Of a stretch of DNA of 64,000 nucleotides, positions 52,097-60,258 are shown one piece after another (position 1 is the stretch's first letter; every line of letters starts with the position of its first letter). The notes under the pieces were generated by a model. That model was not told the DNA's origin. It did no database searches and saw nothing but the letters and a program-made list of their open reading frames with translations. Made by a program: the position numbers and the translations under genes. The DNA lies in the NCBI RefSeq assembly GCF_019511525.1, contig NZ_JAEUAT010000026.1, positions 1 to 64,000 on the forward strand, read 5' to 3'. Origin of the DNA: Rhizobium cauense. GTDB lineage: Bacteria > Pseudomonadota > Alphaproteobacteria > Rhizobiales > Rhizobiaceae.

Positions 52097-54235
52097 TCAC
52101 CATGAAAAAGTCAGACGTCCCATAATGCTGCGACCGTTGCCATAGTTGCACCCAAATGTACCGCAGCTGGAAATGTATTCCTTATCGCCGAGGTTCGCCA
52201 AGTTGACGGATGCTCTTATTCCATCCTTCTGGTAGTGGATGGAAGCATCCACAAGAGCGACGGCATCGAGGTCATAAGTGTTGGCGGTGTTACCATACCG
52301 TTGACCAACATAGCGGACGCCGGCGCCCACACCAAAACCTTCAAGCGCAGAACCTTCGCGGAAGGTGTAGTCAGCCCAAAGGCTGGCCGCATGGCGAGGT
52401 GTATTGTCCAGCTCGTTGCCATCGTCGACACCGCCGACGATCTCGCTGTCGGTATAGGTGTAAGCCGCGCGCAAATCCAGTCCATCGGTCAAGCTGACGA
52501 CACCTTCGGCCTCGATCCCCTTCACATTCGCGCCGCCGATCTGGAAATAGGTCAGAGTTGTCGCATCAAACACAGCAACGTTCTTCTGCCGCAAGTCGTA
52601 CGCCGCAATGGAGAAGAAGCCATTCCAGCTAGTCGGTTGATATTTGATTCCGATTTCGACCTGCTTGCCGGTGGTAGGATCGAGCGGCTGACCGCTTGTG
52701 GGTACCGGAACCGGCTCAAACGAAGTCGCGTAGCTGACATAGGGCGCGATCCCGTTGTCGAAGATGTAGGAAAGACCGGCTCGCCCCGTAAGCTTGTGAT
52801 CATCCTTGTCCAGAGGTCGTGCTATGCCGTTGTTCCGGTTCAGCGAATCCCCATCCGTTTGCGCCCAGTCCTGGCGCAGGCCAAGTGTCGCCCGCCACTT
52901 GTCCAAGGCAACCTCGTCCTGGGCATAGATGCCGAACTGACTTAACGTCGATTGGACAAGAGTGTTGGTTGTCGGCGTCTTTGCCAGAACAATCGGCGCC
53001 CCATATACGGGGTTGCGAGAGTTCAGGCCCGTCGCCTGAAAAAACTGTGTGCCCGTATCGTTGTCGAAGTAACGGTACTCAGCACCGATCAGCAGCTTGT
53101 GATCAACGTCCCCGGTCGAGAACTCGCCCAGTACATTGTTGTCAACATTCACGGTATTTAGCCGCTCATCTTGGAACGTCGCGTTGCGTCGGATCGTGAC
53201 GCCATCAGGGAGAACGCCTCCTGTCAGCGACGACATGCCAAGCGACTGATACTTCCAGTCGAGGTTGGAGTAACGGAAGCTCTGACGGAATTTCCAGTCA
53301 TCGCTAAACCTGTGCTCGAACTGGTAGCCAACATTCGCCTGGTTCCGGCTTGAGCGGTCGAAACCCTCATCGCCAACGAAAAAGTCTCGACCGAGCGGAT
53401 TGCTTGAGTTCAGTGTCAAGGATACTGGTAGCATCGACGGCGAACTCGGATTGTCGTGCTGGAAACTCGTCAACAGGGTGAAGGACGTGTCTTCATCTGG
53501 CTTCCAGGTGAGTGCTGGGGCGATGAAGTACCTGTCGTTATCCAGTTCCTCGACTTGCTGATTGGCCAGTCTGGCAACGCCCGTAAGGCGGTAGGCGAAA
53601 TCCGATCCCGGAGAAACTGGCCCGCCGACATCAAAGAAACTGCCATAGGTTTCGTAGCTGCCTGCTTCGAGCCCAACCTCGCCAAACGTTTCAAAGACAG
53701 GACGCTTGCTGATCAGGTTTATCAAACCGCCAGGATTGCCCTGGCCATACATGACGGACGCAGGTCCCTTGAGAACCTCGACACGCTCCAAGCCGTAAAG
53801 CTCATAGGACGGCGCTCCGGCAGTGCGCATCATTTTCAGGCCATCGAGAAATTGAGATTGTCTTCCGTCAAAGCCCCGGATTCTCGGGGAATCGAAGCGG
53901 GAATCAGCGCCATATGGTTCGCTGATCACGCCGGAACTGTAGCCCAGAGCCTGCCCAAGGGTTGTTGCGCCCTGGGCCTTGATCTGATCGGCCGTAACCA
54001 CTGAAATCGACTGCTGCGTCTCCAGAAGCGGGGTTCCGGTCTTGGTTGCCGTCGAACTCGTCTTTGCAACATATCCCCTTACTGGCGCGGTGGGATTTTC
54101 CTGCTGCTCTCCTGTAACCGTAATTGGAGCGAGCGCGGTCGCGCCCTGCTCATCCTGTCCTGATGCGACTGCGGGCATCAACACCGTGCCGCAGACTGTT
54201 GACAGCATCACAAGATAAAAGCCCTTCAAGCTCAC
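52097..54235 (-). CDS. TonB-dependent siderophore receptor (FhuA/FoxA-like), module 2
   Basis: About 712 residues from GTG 54235, which has GAGGG upstream; a TTG at 54286 is the longer alternative. The signal peptide is VSLKGFYLVMLSTVCGTVLM ending near ASG. The plug has TGTPLLETQQSISVVTADQI, SPRIRGFDGRQSQFLDGLKM and LERVEVLKGPASVMYGQGNP. The barrel ends GRSIMGRLTFSW. There is no STN signalling domain. It is the first gene of the iron operon and has a TGA-N9-TCA site 46 bases upstream. It parallels the receptor at 5271-7454. Confidence 0.92.
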   Translation of the reverse strand: MSLKGFYLVMLSTVCGTVLMPAVASGQDEQGATALAPITVTGEQQENPTAPVRGYVAKTSSTATKTGTPLLETQQSISVVTADQIKAQGATTLGQALGYSSGVISEPYGADSRFDSPRIRGFDGRQSQFLDGLKMMRTAGAPSYELYGLERVEVLKGPASVMYGQGNPGGLINLISKRPVFETFGEVGLEAGSYETYGSFFDVGGPVSPGSDFAYRLTGVARLANQQVEELDNDRYFIAPALTWKPDEDTSFTLLTSFQHDNPSSPSMLPVSLTLNSSNPLGRDFFVGDEGFDRSSRNQANVGYQFEHRFSDDWKFRQSFRYSNLDWKYQSLGMSSLTGGVLPDGVTIRRNATFQDERLNTVNVDNNVLGEFSTGDVDHKLLIGAEYRYFDNDTGTQFFQATGLNSRNPVYGAPIVLAKTPTTNTLVQSTLSQFGIYAQDEVALDKWRATLGLRQDWAQTDGDSLNRNNGIARPLDKDDHKLTGRAGLSYIFDNGIAPYVSYATSFEPVPVPTSGQPLDPTTGKQVEIGIKYQPTSWNGFFSIAAYDLRQKNVAVFDATTLTYFQIGGANVKGIEAEGVVSLTDGLDLRAAYTYTDSEIVGGVDDGNELDNTPRHAASLWADYTFREGSALEGFGVGAGVRYVGQRYGNTANTYDLDAVALVDASIHYQKDGIRASVNLANLGDKEYISSCGTFGCNYGNGRSIMGRLTFSW

Positions 54236-54280
54236 GTTACCCTCATGAAAATCGCGAGAGGCGCCCCGCCCCTCAAAACT

Positions 54281-54295
54281 TGACAAAACCAGTCA
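54281..54295 (-). promoter_or_regulatory. TGA-N9-TCA iron-box-like site upstream of receptor 2
   Basis: On the minus strand the sequence is TGACTGGTTTTGTCA, fitting the RirA-box frame, with self-complementary ends TGAC/GTCA. It lies between the receptor gene and the divergent LysR gene. The receptor 1 gene has the matching site at 5197-5211. Confidence 0.5.
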
Positions 54296-54377
54296 TCTTC
54301 CTAGAGGGTTTCCATCCTGCGATCCAATATTGTAACAAACAAATTTCAGAAGCCCGGATTATGAAAGAAAGCCGGAG

Positions 54378-55307
54378 ATGGCAAACGCGTCCGACATCGA
54401 ACTTAGGCATCTCAGATACTTCGTCGCCTTGGCCGAGGAGCAGAATTTCGAACGAGCCGCTGCGCGACTTGGAATCGCCCAACCGGGCCTAAGCCAACAA
54501 ATCATCAAGCTGGAAGCGCTGCTTGGCGTATCCCTGCTGGACCGAAGCCGGAGGTCACTGCGATTGACCGGACCTGGCCTGGAGTTCGTCGAGCAGGCGC
54601 GCAGGGTTATAGGCACGCTTCAGGACGCGATCGAGGCCGTTCATCGAGCTGCCCGAGGCGATCTCGAACGCGTCTCAGTGGGTTACGTAGCGTCCGCGGC
54701 GTACTCGGGAGTGCTTGTGGAGGCCCTATCGAAATTCAAGGCATCCAAGCCAAGTATTGACTTCCATCTAATCGAAATGGAGATGCGGCTTCAGCTTGAA
54801 AAGATCTCAGACAAGACGCTGGATGTAGGCTTCATAAGGCCGCCAATTGCCCTTCCATCCGGCTTATCGGCAGAGGTTGCTGTCCGCGAGGACTTCGTGG
54901 TCGCACTGCCTGTGGGTCACAAATACGCAGCTGTGTCCTCGATCCCGCTGAAGGCGTTGTCGTCGGAGATTTTCATCACGCCACGACAGCCCCCGGACGT
55001 TGGCTTTCATCGCAATACGCTGGCTGCATGCAAGGAAGCGGGCTTCCAGCCAAACATAAACAGCTCGGGCCGAGACTTTACAACGATTGCCAGCATGGTG
55101 GTCCTGGGCGTTGGTGTCGCCTTGGTGCCGCGCTCGTTCCAGTGCGTGCGCCTTCCGGGTATTTCCTACACCAAGCTAAAGGGTTGCTCGGTTACCTCCG
55201 ACCTTGCAATCGCTTACAGAAAGGTTGAACCGTCCCCGACCATCAAGAGTTTTATCGCCCATTTCAAAAGGACCTTGCCGAGCGAACAGGAGAGCTTCGA
55301 AGGCTAA
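54378..55307 (+). CDS. LysR-family transcriptional regulator divergent from siderophore module 2
   Basis: 309 residues. The N-terminal winged helix is IELRHLRYFVALAEEQNFER then AARLGIAQPGLSQQIIKLEA; the C-terminal co-inducer domain covers residues 95-300 (VSVGYVASAAYSGVLVEALS, LDVGFIRPPIALPSGLSAEV). The effector is unknown. LysR regulators usually act on the divergent promoter, here the receptor-fhuDBF operon, although iron uptake is an unusual target. A segment ATATTGTAACAAACAAAT between the genes could hold a T-N11-A site. Confidence 0.87.
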   Translation: MANASDIELRHLRYFVALAEEQNFERAAARLGIAQPGLSQQIIKLEALLGVSLLDRSRRSLRLTGPGLEFVEQARRVIGTLQDAIEAVHRAARGDLERVSVGYVASAAYSGVLVEALSKFKASKPSIDFHLIEMEMRLQLEKISDKTLDVGFIRPPIALPSGLSAEVAVREDFVVALPVGHKYAAVSSIPLKALSSEIFITPRQPPDVGFHRNTLAACKEAGFQPNINSSGRDFTTIASMVVLGVGVALVPRSFQCVRLPGISYTKLKGCSVTSDLAIAYRKVEPSPTIKSFIAHFKRTLPSEQESFEG

Positions 55308-55423
55308 GGTCGTGCAAACCGGCGCTGGTATAACGCCAGCACTCTCGCGGCAACGCTGAAGCTCCGCCACTGATGCCAAGGCATCATTTCGCCTCCAGCA
55401 GGGGAAGGTTTCCCGATGCGAAA

Positions 55424-55453
55424 CTGTGGGCGCCACAAACGTGACGCCCACAG
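55424..55453. terminator. Hairpin between convergent lysR and tynA genes
   Basis: A 9-bp stem (CTGTGGGCG / CGCCCACAG) with a 12-base loop lies eight bases after the tynA stop, seen from the minus strand. It can serve both converging transcripts; there is no long T-run. Confidence 0.5.
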
Positions 55454-55460
55454 CATTAAG

Positions 55461-57437
55461 TCACTTCTTTCGCAGATTGAGCGCCGGATTATGGGCGAAG
55501 AAATTGTGGGGCATAATATGAACGGTCTTCCATTCCGTCGACATGACCGGCCAATCCTCCATACGAGGAATATGGTGGAAGCCAGCGGTGAACCAGGTGA
55601 CGATGTCCTGGTCCATTAGCGGCCGGTCCTTCTTCACCCATTCGGCCAGCGTGTCTGAACCGTCGCTCTGCATAGCGTACTTGCCTCCAGCATAACGCTG
55701 TGCCGGGTCATAGACGGTGTTCCAAACCGAGTACTCGATATACGCGTTGCGCTTCATCGGCGGGTCGTTGGCAAAATCGAACGGACCGTAGGCGACATTG
55801 CCGTGGTGAATCATCCAGCCCGGCTCATGTCCGAGATAACCCTTCCTCGATGGGTCTGAGATGTGGAAATACTTGGGCTCCATCGCCGAGAGACGATAGC
55901 GGGCCTGCATTTCGGAGTGTGGCATCGAATGCTTGACAGACCACATGGACTTGCGCGGGCTGCCCTCCGGAACCTTGGCCGGAACGATGTCCATCGTCGA
56001 AAAGTGATTGATCGGCTGATCGACGTCGAAATCGACCCGGAAATTGAAGTAGTGGTCGTGGTTGGCAGCAACCAGGTTTGGCGCGATCAGCGTGCCCCAA
56101 GCAGTATCGGCCGAAGCTGTCGGATCTTGCATCGACGTCGAGGCCACCCCCTTGACAGCATCCAGGCCAGTTGCCCCGATGTAGATGTTGATCTGCCCGT
56201 TTTGCTGCAGACGGTAGTCGATCAGATAGTCATAATTGCCGACCTCCGACGCAGTGCGCACCACGAGTTCGGTTGCAGGGCGTCCTTCGGCCGGGATCGG
56301 CTTGTCGGGCGTCTGTGCGAAGACCTCGAAATGGCGCCAGGCAGGATCGCCGACATTGCGCTCGAAGACGCAGATCGCATTCGGAATGACGAGTGGGCTT
56401 CCCTTGTCGTCTGCAATAGTTGCTGGAAGGAAGGTGGCGTAGTCCGGGCAATCGATACCAGCCCGCAGTGGGCTCAGGAACAGACCAAAGCCATACTCGC
56501 CGCTGTCCATGTAGGTACGCCAGTACCAGCCCTCGGTCGGATCCATATAGGGCACGAAGACTTCTGAGAGGTGGGTCTGGTAAATTACTGAACGCCAATT
56601 GCCGTCATCATTGACGTCGAGATTGGAGATCACAAGGCCTGGGCGCTTGTCGACGCGGAAGTTGAGCCGCCAGATATCCCATTCAAGATGGCTCCCGTTG
56701 ACCTTGAAATTCGCGCCACCAGGCTGGGAAAGCGTCGCAGGGTTCTGCTCCGGGCGCAGGGGAAGACGTTTGGAGACTTCCTCTTCCGTATAGCCCCAGT
56801 CGTCCTTCGGCAGTTCAACAACACCGGTGTCGATGACCTTTACAACCTGCTTCTTGCCGATGTCATAGACGGCAAACAGTCCTTCTATCGGCTTGGCGTA
56901 GTAGTTGGACCCTTCGGGCACCCGATAACAGGGCACCTTCATCAGGCGCGAGTTCTTGTATTCTTCGGTGAAGAAGTTGCCGCCTGTCAGCGGCAAGCAG
57001 AAAGCTTGGTCGGCCTTAAGTCCGCGCTTTTGGAGACCCGCCACCATGTCGGGATGGCTGAGTGCACCTTCGAGCGCATTCATGAACTCGGTGAAAAGGA
57101 CCATGGGCTGGCCGGAAATCACCTCGTTGCTTTCGATGGTGCCGGCACTGATGTTGACCACTGCCTCCTTGAAGCCGCCCTGGTCGGTGAACTGGACGGA
57201 GGCCTTGCGGTCAAGCTTGTCGCCGTCCTTCCACTTCAGCACTTCGGCCTTGGCAGGCTCCTTGAGCTCGATCAGCGGAAACAGCGTGTCGTCATTGATG
57301 ACTTTCTGTTCGCGCAGGATCTGGTTGATGCGCTGGTACTCCTCCGCAGTCAGGCCATCAAGCGGATGGGCAACAGCTACGGGTGCAAAAATTGCCATCG
57401 CCAATGCGGTGGCGGCAAGGTGTTTCAGTCGTTTCAT
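55461..57437 (-). CDS. tynA: Copper-containing primary amine oxidase (TynA-like)
   Basis: 658 residues with a signal peptide (MKRLKHLAATALAMAIFAPV, cleaved after VAHP or VA), so periplasmic. Topaquinone Tyr is Y402 in VGNYDYLIDY, the catalytic base D311 is in TYMDSGEYGFG, and copper ligands are H460 and H462 (AANHDHYFNF) and H640 (KTVHIMPHNF). It oxidises primary amines to aldehyde, ammonia and hydrogen peroxide. E. coli TynA has an extra N-terminal domain that is missing here. GAGGGAA precedes ATG 57437. It is the last gene after feaR and feaB homologues on the same strand. Confidence 0.92.
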   Translation of the reverse strand: MKRLKHLAATALAMAIFAPVAVAHPLDGLTAEEYQRINQILREQKVINDDTLFPLIELKEPAKAEVLKWKDGDKLDRKASVQFTDQGGFKEAVVNISAGTIESNEVISGQPMVLFTEFMNALEGALSHPDMVAGLQKRGLKADQAFCLPLTGGNFFTEEYKNSRLMKVPCYRVPEGSNYYAKPIEGLFAVYDIGKKQVVKVIDTGVVELPKDDWGYTEEEVSKRLPLRPEQNPATLSQPGGANFKVNGSHLEWDIWRLNFRVDKRPGLVISNLDVNDDGNWRSVIYQTHLSEVFVPYMDPTEGWYWRTYMDSGEYGFGLFLSPLRAGIDCPDYATFLPATIADDKGSPLVIPNAICVFERNVGDPAWRHFEVFAQTPDKPIPAEGRPATELVVRTASEVGNYDYLIDYRLQQNGQINIYIGATGLDAVKGVASTSMQDPTASADTAWGTLIAPNLVAANHDHYFNFRVDFDVDQPINHFSTMDIVPAKVPEGSPRKSMWSVKHSMPHSEMQARYRLSAMEPKYFHISDPSRKGYLGHEPGWMIHHGNVAYGPFDFANDPPMKRNAYIEYSVWNTVYDPAQRYAGGKYAMQSDGSDTLAEWVKKDRPLMDQDIVTWFTAGFHHIPRMEDWPVMSTEWKTVHIMPHNFFAHNPALNLRKK

Positions 57438-57472
57438 ATCGGTTCCCTCTTGGTCTTTTTCAGTGGATCGGC

Positions 57473-58879
57473 TTAGGCGAAGACCACCTGGATATTTGTG
57501 TATTCCTGCAGTCCCTCCTCGGCGAACTCGACGCCGAGGCCGGAGGCCTTGATGCCGCCAAAGGGGGCATTGGGCTGGATCGCGCCGTGTTTGTTGATCC
57601 ACACCGAGCCGCAGGCCATGCGGCTTGCGACCACTTTCGCCGCTGCCGTGTCCGACGACCAGACCGATCCGCCAAGGCCATTGGGACTGTCGTTAGCGAG
57701 CGCAATCGCCTCATCGACATCAAAGTAGCGAATGATGGGAAGGGCGGGGCCGAACTGCTCTTCATCGACGAGAGGATCGCCGTTGTTCAGGCCGGAAATG
57801 ATGGTGAGCGGGTAAAACAGTCCATCACCCGGTTCACCTCCAAGTAGCACTTTCCCGCGCTTCCTGGCATCCGCAACGAGGCTGGCGACCTTGTCGAACT
57901 GCATGGCATTCTGCACGGGGCCGATGATGCTCGTCTCATCCATGCCATTGCCAACGGGAATGTTGCTGGCATAGTCAACCAGTGCCTCGCACACCGCGTC
58001 ATGGATGCTGTCGTGCACGTAGAGGCGCTTTAGCGCAGCGCAGGTCTGGCCGTTATTGATGAAGGCGCCCCAGAAAAGGCCCTCGGCGATTGCCTTTGGG
58101 TCGGCGTCCGGTAGCACGATGCCAGCATCATTGCCGCCAAGCTCCAGCGTCAGACGCTTCATGTTAGAGGCGGCAGATTGCATCACCTTCTGTCCGGTGG
58201 CACTGGAGCCCGTAAACACAATCTTGTCGATACCCGGGTGGGCGGCCATGGCAGCGCCAAGGTTGAAGCCCTTGTCATCGGCGATAACGACGTTCAGGAC
58301 GCCAGGTGGGAGCACCTCATTCATGATCTCTACGAGGCGCAGCGTCGATAGCGGCGTGAGCGGCGATGGCTTGATAACGACCGTGTTGCCAGTGCGTAGT
58401 GCCGGCATGACATGCCAGATCGCGATCATAACCGGGAAGTTCCAGGGCGTGATCGAGCCGACGACCCCAATCGGTTTGCGATGCAACTCCACGCGTCCCT
58501 GCTCATTGTCCTGCAACACCTTGACCGGCAGCGAAAGGCCGGTCGTATAGCCCGCCCAGGCGACGGCACCTCCCATTTCCCAGCGCGAGCCGAGACCGTT
58601 CAGTGGCTTGCCCTGTTCGAGCGTAATGATATTGGCGAGCTCGCCTGCATGCTCCTCAATTCGGGAGATCACCGCTGAGCAGATTCGTTGCAGGTCCTCG
58701 TCGCTGTGCGCCGACCATTCGGGAAATGCTGCTCGCGCAGCCGCGACGGCGCGGTCGAGTTCAACAGCTCCCATGTTCGGTGCGTAGCCTGCCGGCTCAC
58801 CGGTTGCAGGATTGATAACGGCGAAATTCGTCTCACCGGCTACTGGCGTTCCGCCGATAGTCGCAGAATAAAAAGTCAT
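57473..58879 (-). CDS. feaB: Aldehyde dehydrogenase (FeaB-like)
   Basis: 468 residues. The catalytic Cys lies in NNGQTCAALKRLYV and the general-base Glu in LTLELGGNDAGIVL; the NAD-binding FTGSSATGQKVM and the substrate-site TPWNFPV are also present. It oxidises an aldehyde to an acid in the cytoplasm, most likely the product of the amine oxidase whose gene follows after 35 bases. E. coli FeaB handles phenylacetaldehyde. ATG 58879 has GGAGGAGG upstream. The specific aldehyde is inferred only from context. Confidence 0.88.
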   Translation of the reverse strand: MTFYSATIGGTPVAGETNFAVINPATGEPAGYAPNMGAVELDRAVAAARAAFPEWSAHSDEDLQRICSAVISRIEEHAGELANIITLEQGKPLNGLGSRWEMGGAVAWAGYTTGLSLPVKVLQDNEQGRVELHRKPIGVVGSITPWNFPVMIAIWHVMPALRTGNTVVIKPSPLTPLSTLRLVEIMNEVLPPGVLNVVIADDKGFNLGAAMAAHPGIDKIVFTGSSATGQKVMQSAASNMKRLTLELGGNDAGIVLPDADPKAIAEGLFWGAFINNGQTCAALKRLYVHDSIHDAVCEALVDYASNIPVGNGMDETSIIGPVQNAMQFDKVASLVADARKRGKVLLGGEPGDGLFYPLTIISGLNNGDPLVDEEQFGPALPIIRYFDVDEAIALANDSPNGLGGSVWSSDTAAAKVVASRMACGSVWINKHGAIQPNAPFGGIKASGLGVEFAEEGLQEYTNIQVVFA

Positions 58880-58989
58880 AGTCAGCCTCCTCCGCTGAGA
58901 CCCGGTCAAAATCCGGGAATTGGAGCAAGACTAAACCAAGAGCTTCCACTGGACTTGGACGGAAGCGTCCAGGCCGTTGGACAAAACCG

Positions 58990-59919
58990 TCAATGACACT
59001 TCCCGACGGCGCCTGGTGTCGTGCCGTATTTCTTACGGAACTCGCGGTAGAAATAAGATAGATCATTGAAGCCCGCATCGTAGGCGATTGCCGTAATACC
59101 GTCGCTGGCTGCGACGTCGGCTCGAGCGCAGAGCCGGCTATGAGCGATTTCCAGACGGCGATTCAAGAGGCGATGGTTCGGGGTCTCGCCGAGCGGGCGA
59201 AAATGTCTTTGCAGCATGCGCTCGGAGACATTCAGACGGCTTGCAAGCTCGCGCGGACCAAAAGCAGGATCGGCACCGTAGCGATCGATGAGAGCAAGGG
59301 CTCGCGACAACAAGGTCTCGGCCGCCGGATGGCTGCCTCCATTGCGGGACGCTTGCAAGTAGGCGCCCAAAAGGCAGAGAAAAGCCTCGCCGAGTTGCGG
59401 TTGGGCGGCCGGGCCGTCGAGCATCTTGGTTACCACAGCGCGCATTGCGAGCCAGAGGGGGTCGCTGCGACTGATCGAAATTCCGCCAGTACATGTCTGC
59501 CCGAACCGGTGCACCATCTCCAGGCGCGGAAGATGTATCGAAACCTGGCTGGAGCGGGTACCCCCATAAGAGAAGCGCGAAGGACGGACCGAATCCACCA
59601 GGAACATGTCGCCCGGAGCAAGCTCGGCGACCCGATCATTCTGCTCAACCCGACAATGCCCAACATCCTGGATCAGCAGGAAGAAGTGCTCACCAGGGTC
59701 TTGACGGATCGCCCGGTTACCCCGTTCAACGTGATCGCTAGCATCAAGACCGACAATAGCGGTCTCGAAAAGACCAATGCGCCGCGTGGCGACATCACCG
59801 GCGACAACACCCGATGATCTAGACGGCTCAAGGGTGAACGCCCCGCAAACCCTACGGATTTGCGCCTCAAGGACCTCCACCGGCACCGGCATATGAACTG
59901 GCGCAACCAACGACTGCAT
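58990..59919 (-). CDS. feaR: AraC-family regulator of amine catabolism (FeaR-like)
   Basis: 309 residues. The N-terminal half is the AraC_binding_2-type domain found in FeaR (FFLLIQDVGHCRVEQNDRVA, GDMFLVDSVRPSRFSYGG). The C-terminal half is the double helix-turn-helix (ELASRLNVSERMLQRHFRPL, GITAIAYDAGFNDLSYFYRE, YGTTPGAV). In E. coli FeaR activates tynA and feaB; here feaB starts 110 bases downstream on the same strand and tynA follows. The amine inducer is unknown. Confidence 0.86.
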   Translation of the reverse strand: MQSLVAPVHMPVPVEVLEAQIRRVCGAFTLEPSRSSGVVAGDVATRRIGLFETAIVGLDASDHVERGNRAIRQDPGEHFFLLIQDVGHCRVEQNDRVAELAPGDMFLVDSVRPSRFSYGGTRSSQVSIHLPRLEMVHRFGQTCTGGISISRSDPLWLAMRAVVTKMLDGPAAQPQLGEAFLCLLGAYLQASRNGGSHPAAETLLSRALALIDRYGADPAFGPRELASRLNVSERMLQRHFRPLGETPNHRLLNRRLEIAHSRLCARADVAASDGITAIAYDAGFNDLSYFYREFRKKYGTTPGAVGKCH

Positions 59920-60258
59920 TGTACCCCTCCCCTGGCCCCAGAGAGTATTTCATTGCTTTCATCACATTTCCATCAAAAAATATGAATTCTTGTGACACTT
60001 GCCGTGACCGCACTCCGATTTAGCCTCTTAGGTTGCAAACCTTCCGGAAAATTCGCGTTTCGAGATCGCCGATTCTTGGAGTTTTCTTGCGTAAGCAACG
60101 ATGTGGACGCTGCCTCCTTATTTTATTCGCACTGGGCGGTTAGGCGTTTTTAATGCCAAGAATTTGCCGTTGGTCATCCCCCTGGTTGCCAAAAAACCAT
60201 AATTGTTCCACCTAGATGCCACATCAACACTCGGCATCAAAAATTGGATCACAGCTGA
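59920..60258. promoter_or_regulatory. Divergent promoter region between feaR-like and prc genes
   Basis: The 339 bases separate divergent genes and contain AT-rich patches near 59970-59990 and 60120-60210. No gene, clear repeat or riboswitch was seen. Confidence 0.45.
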
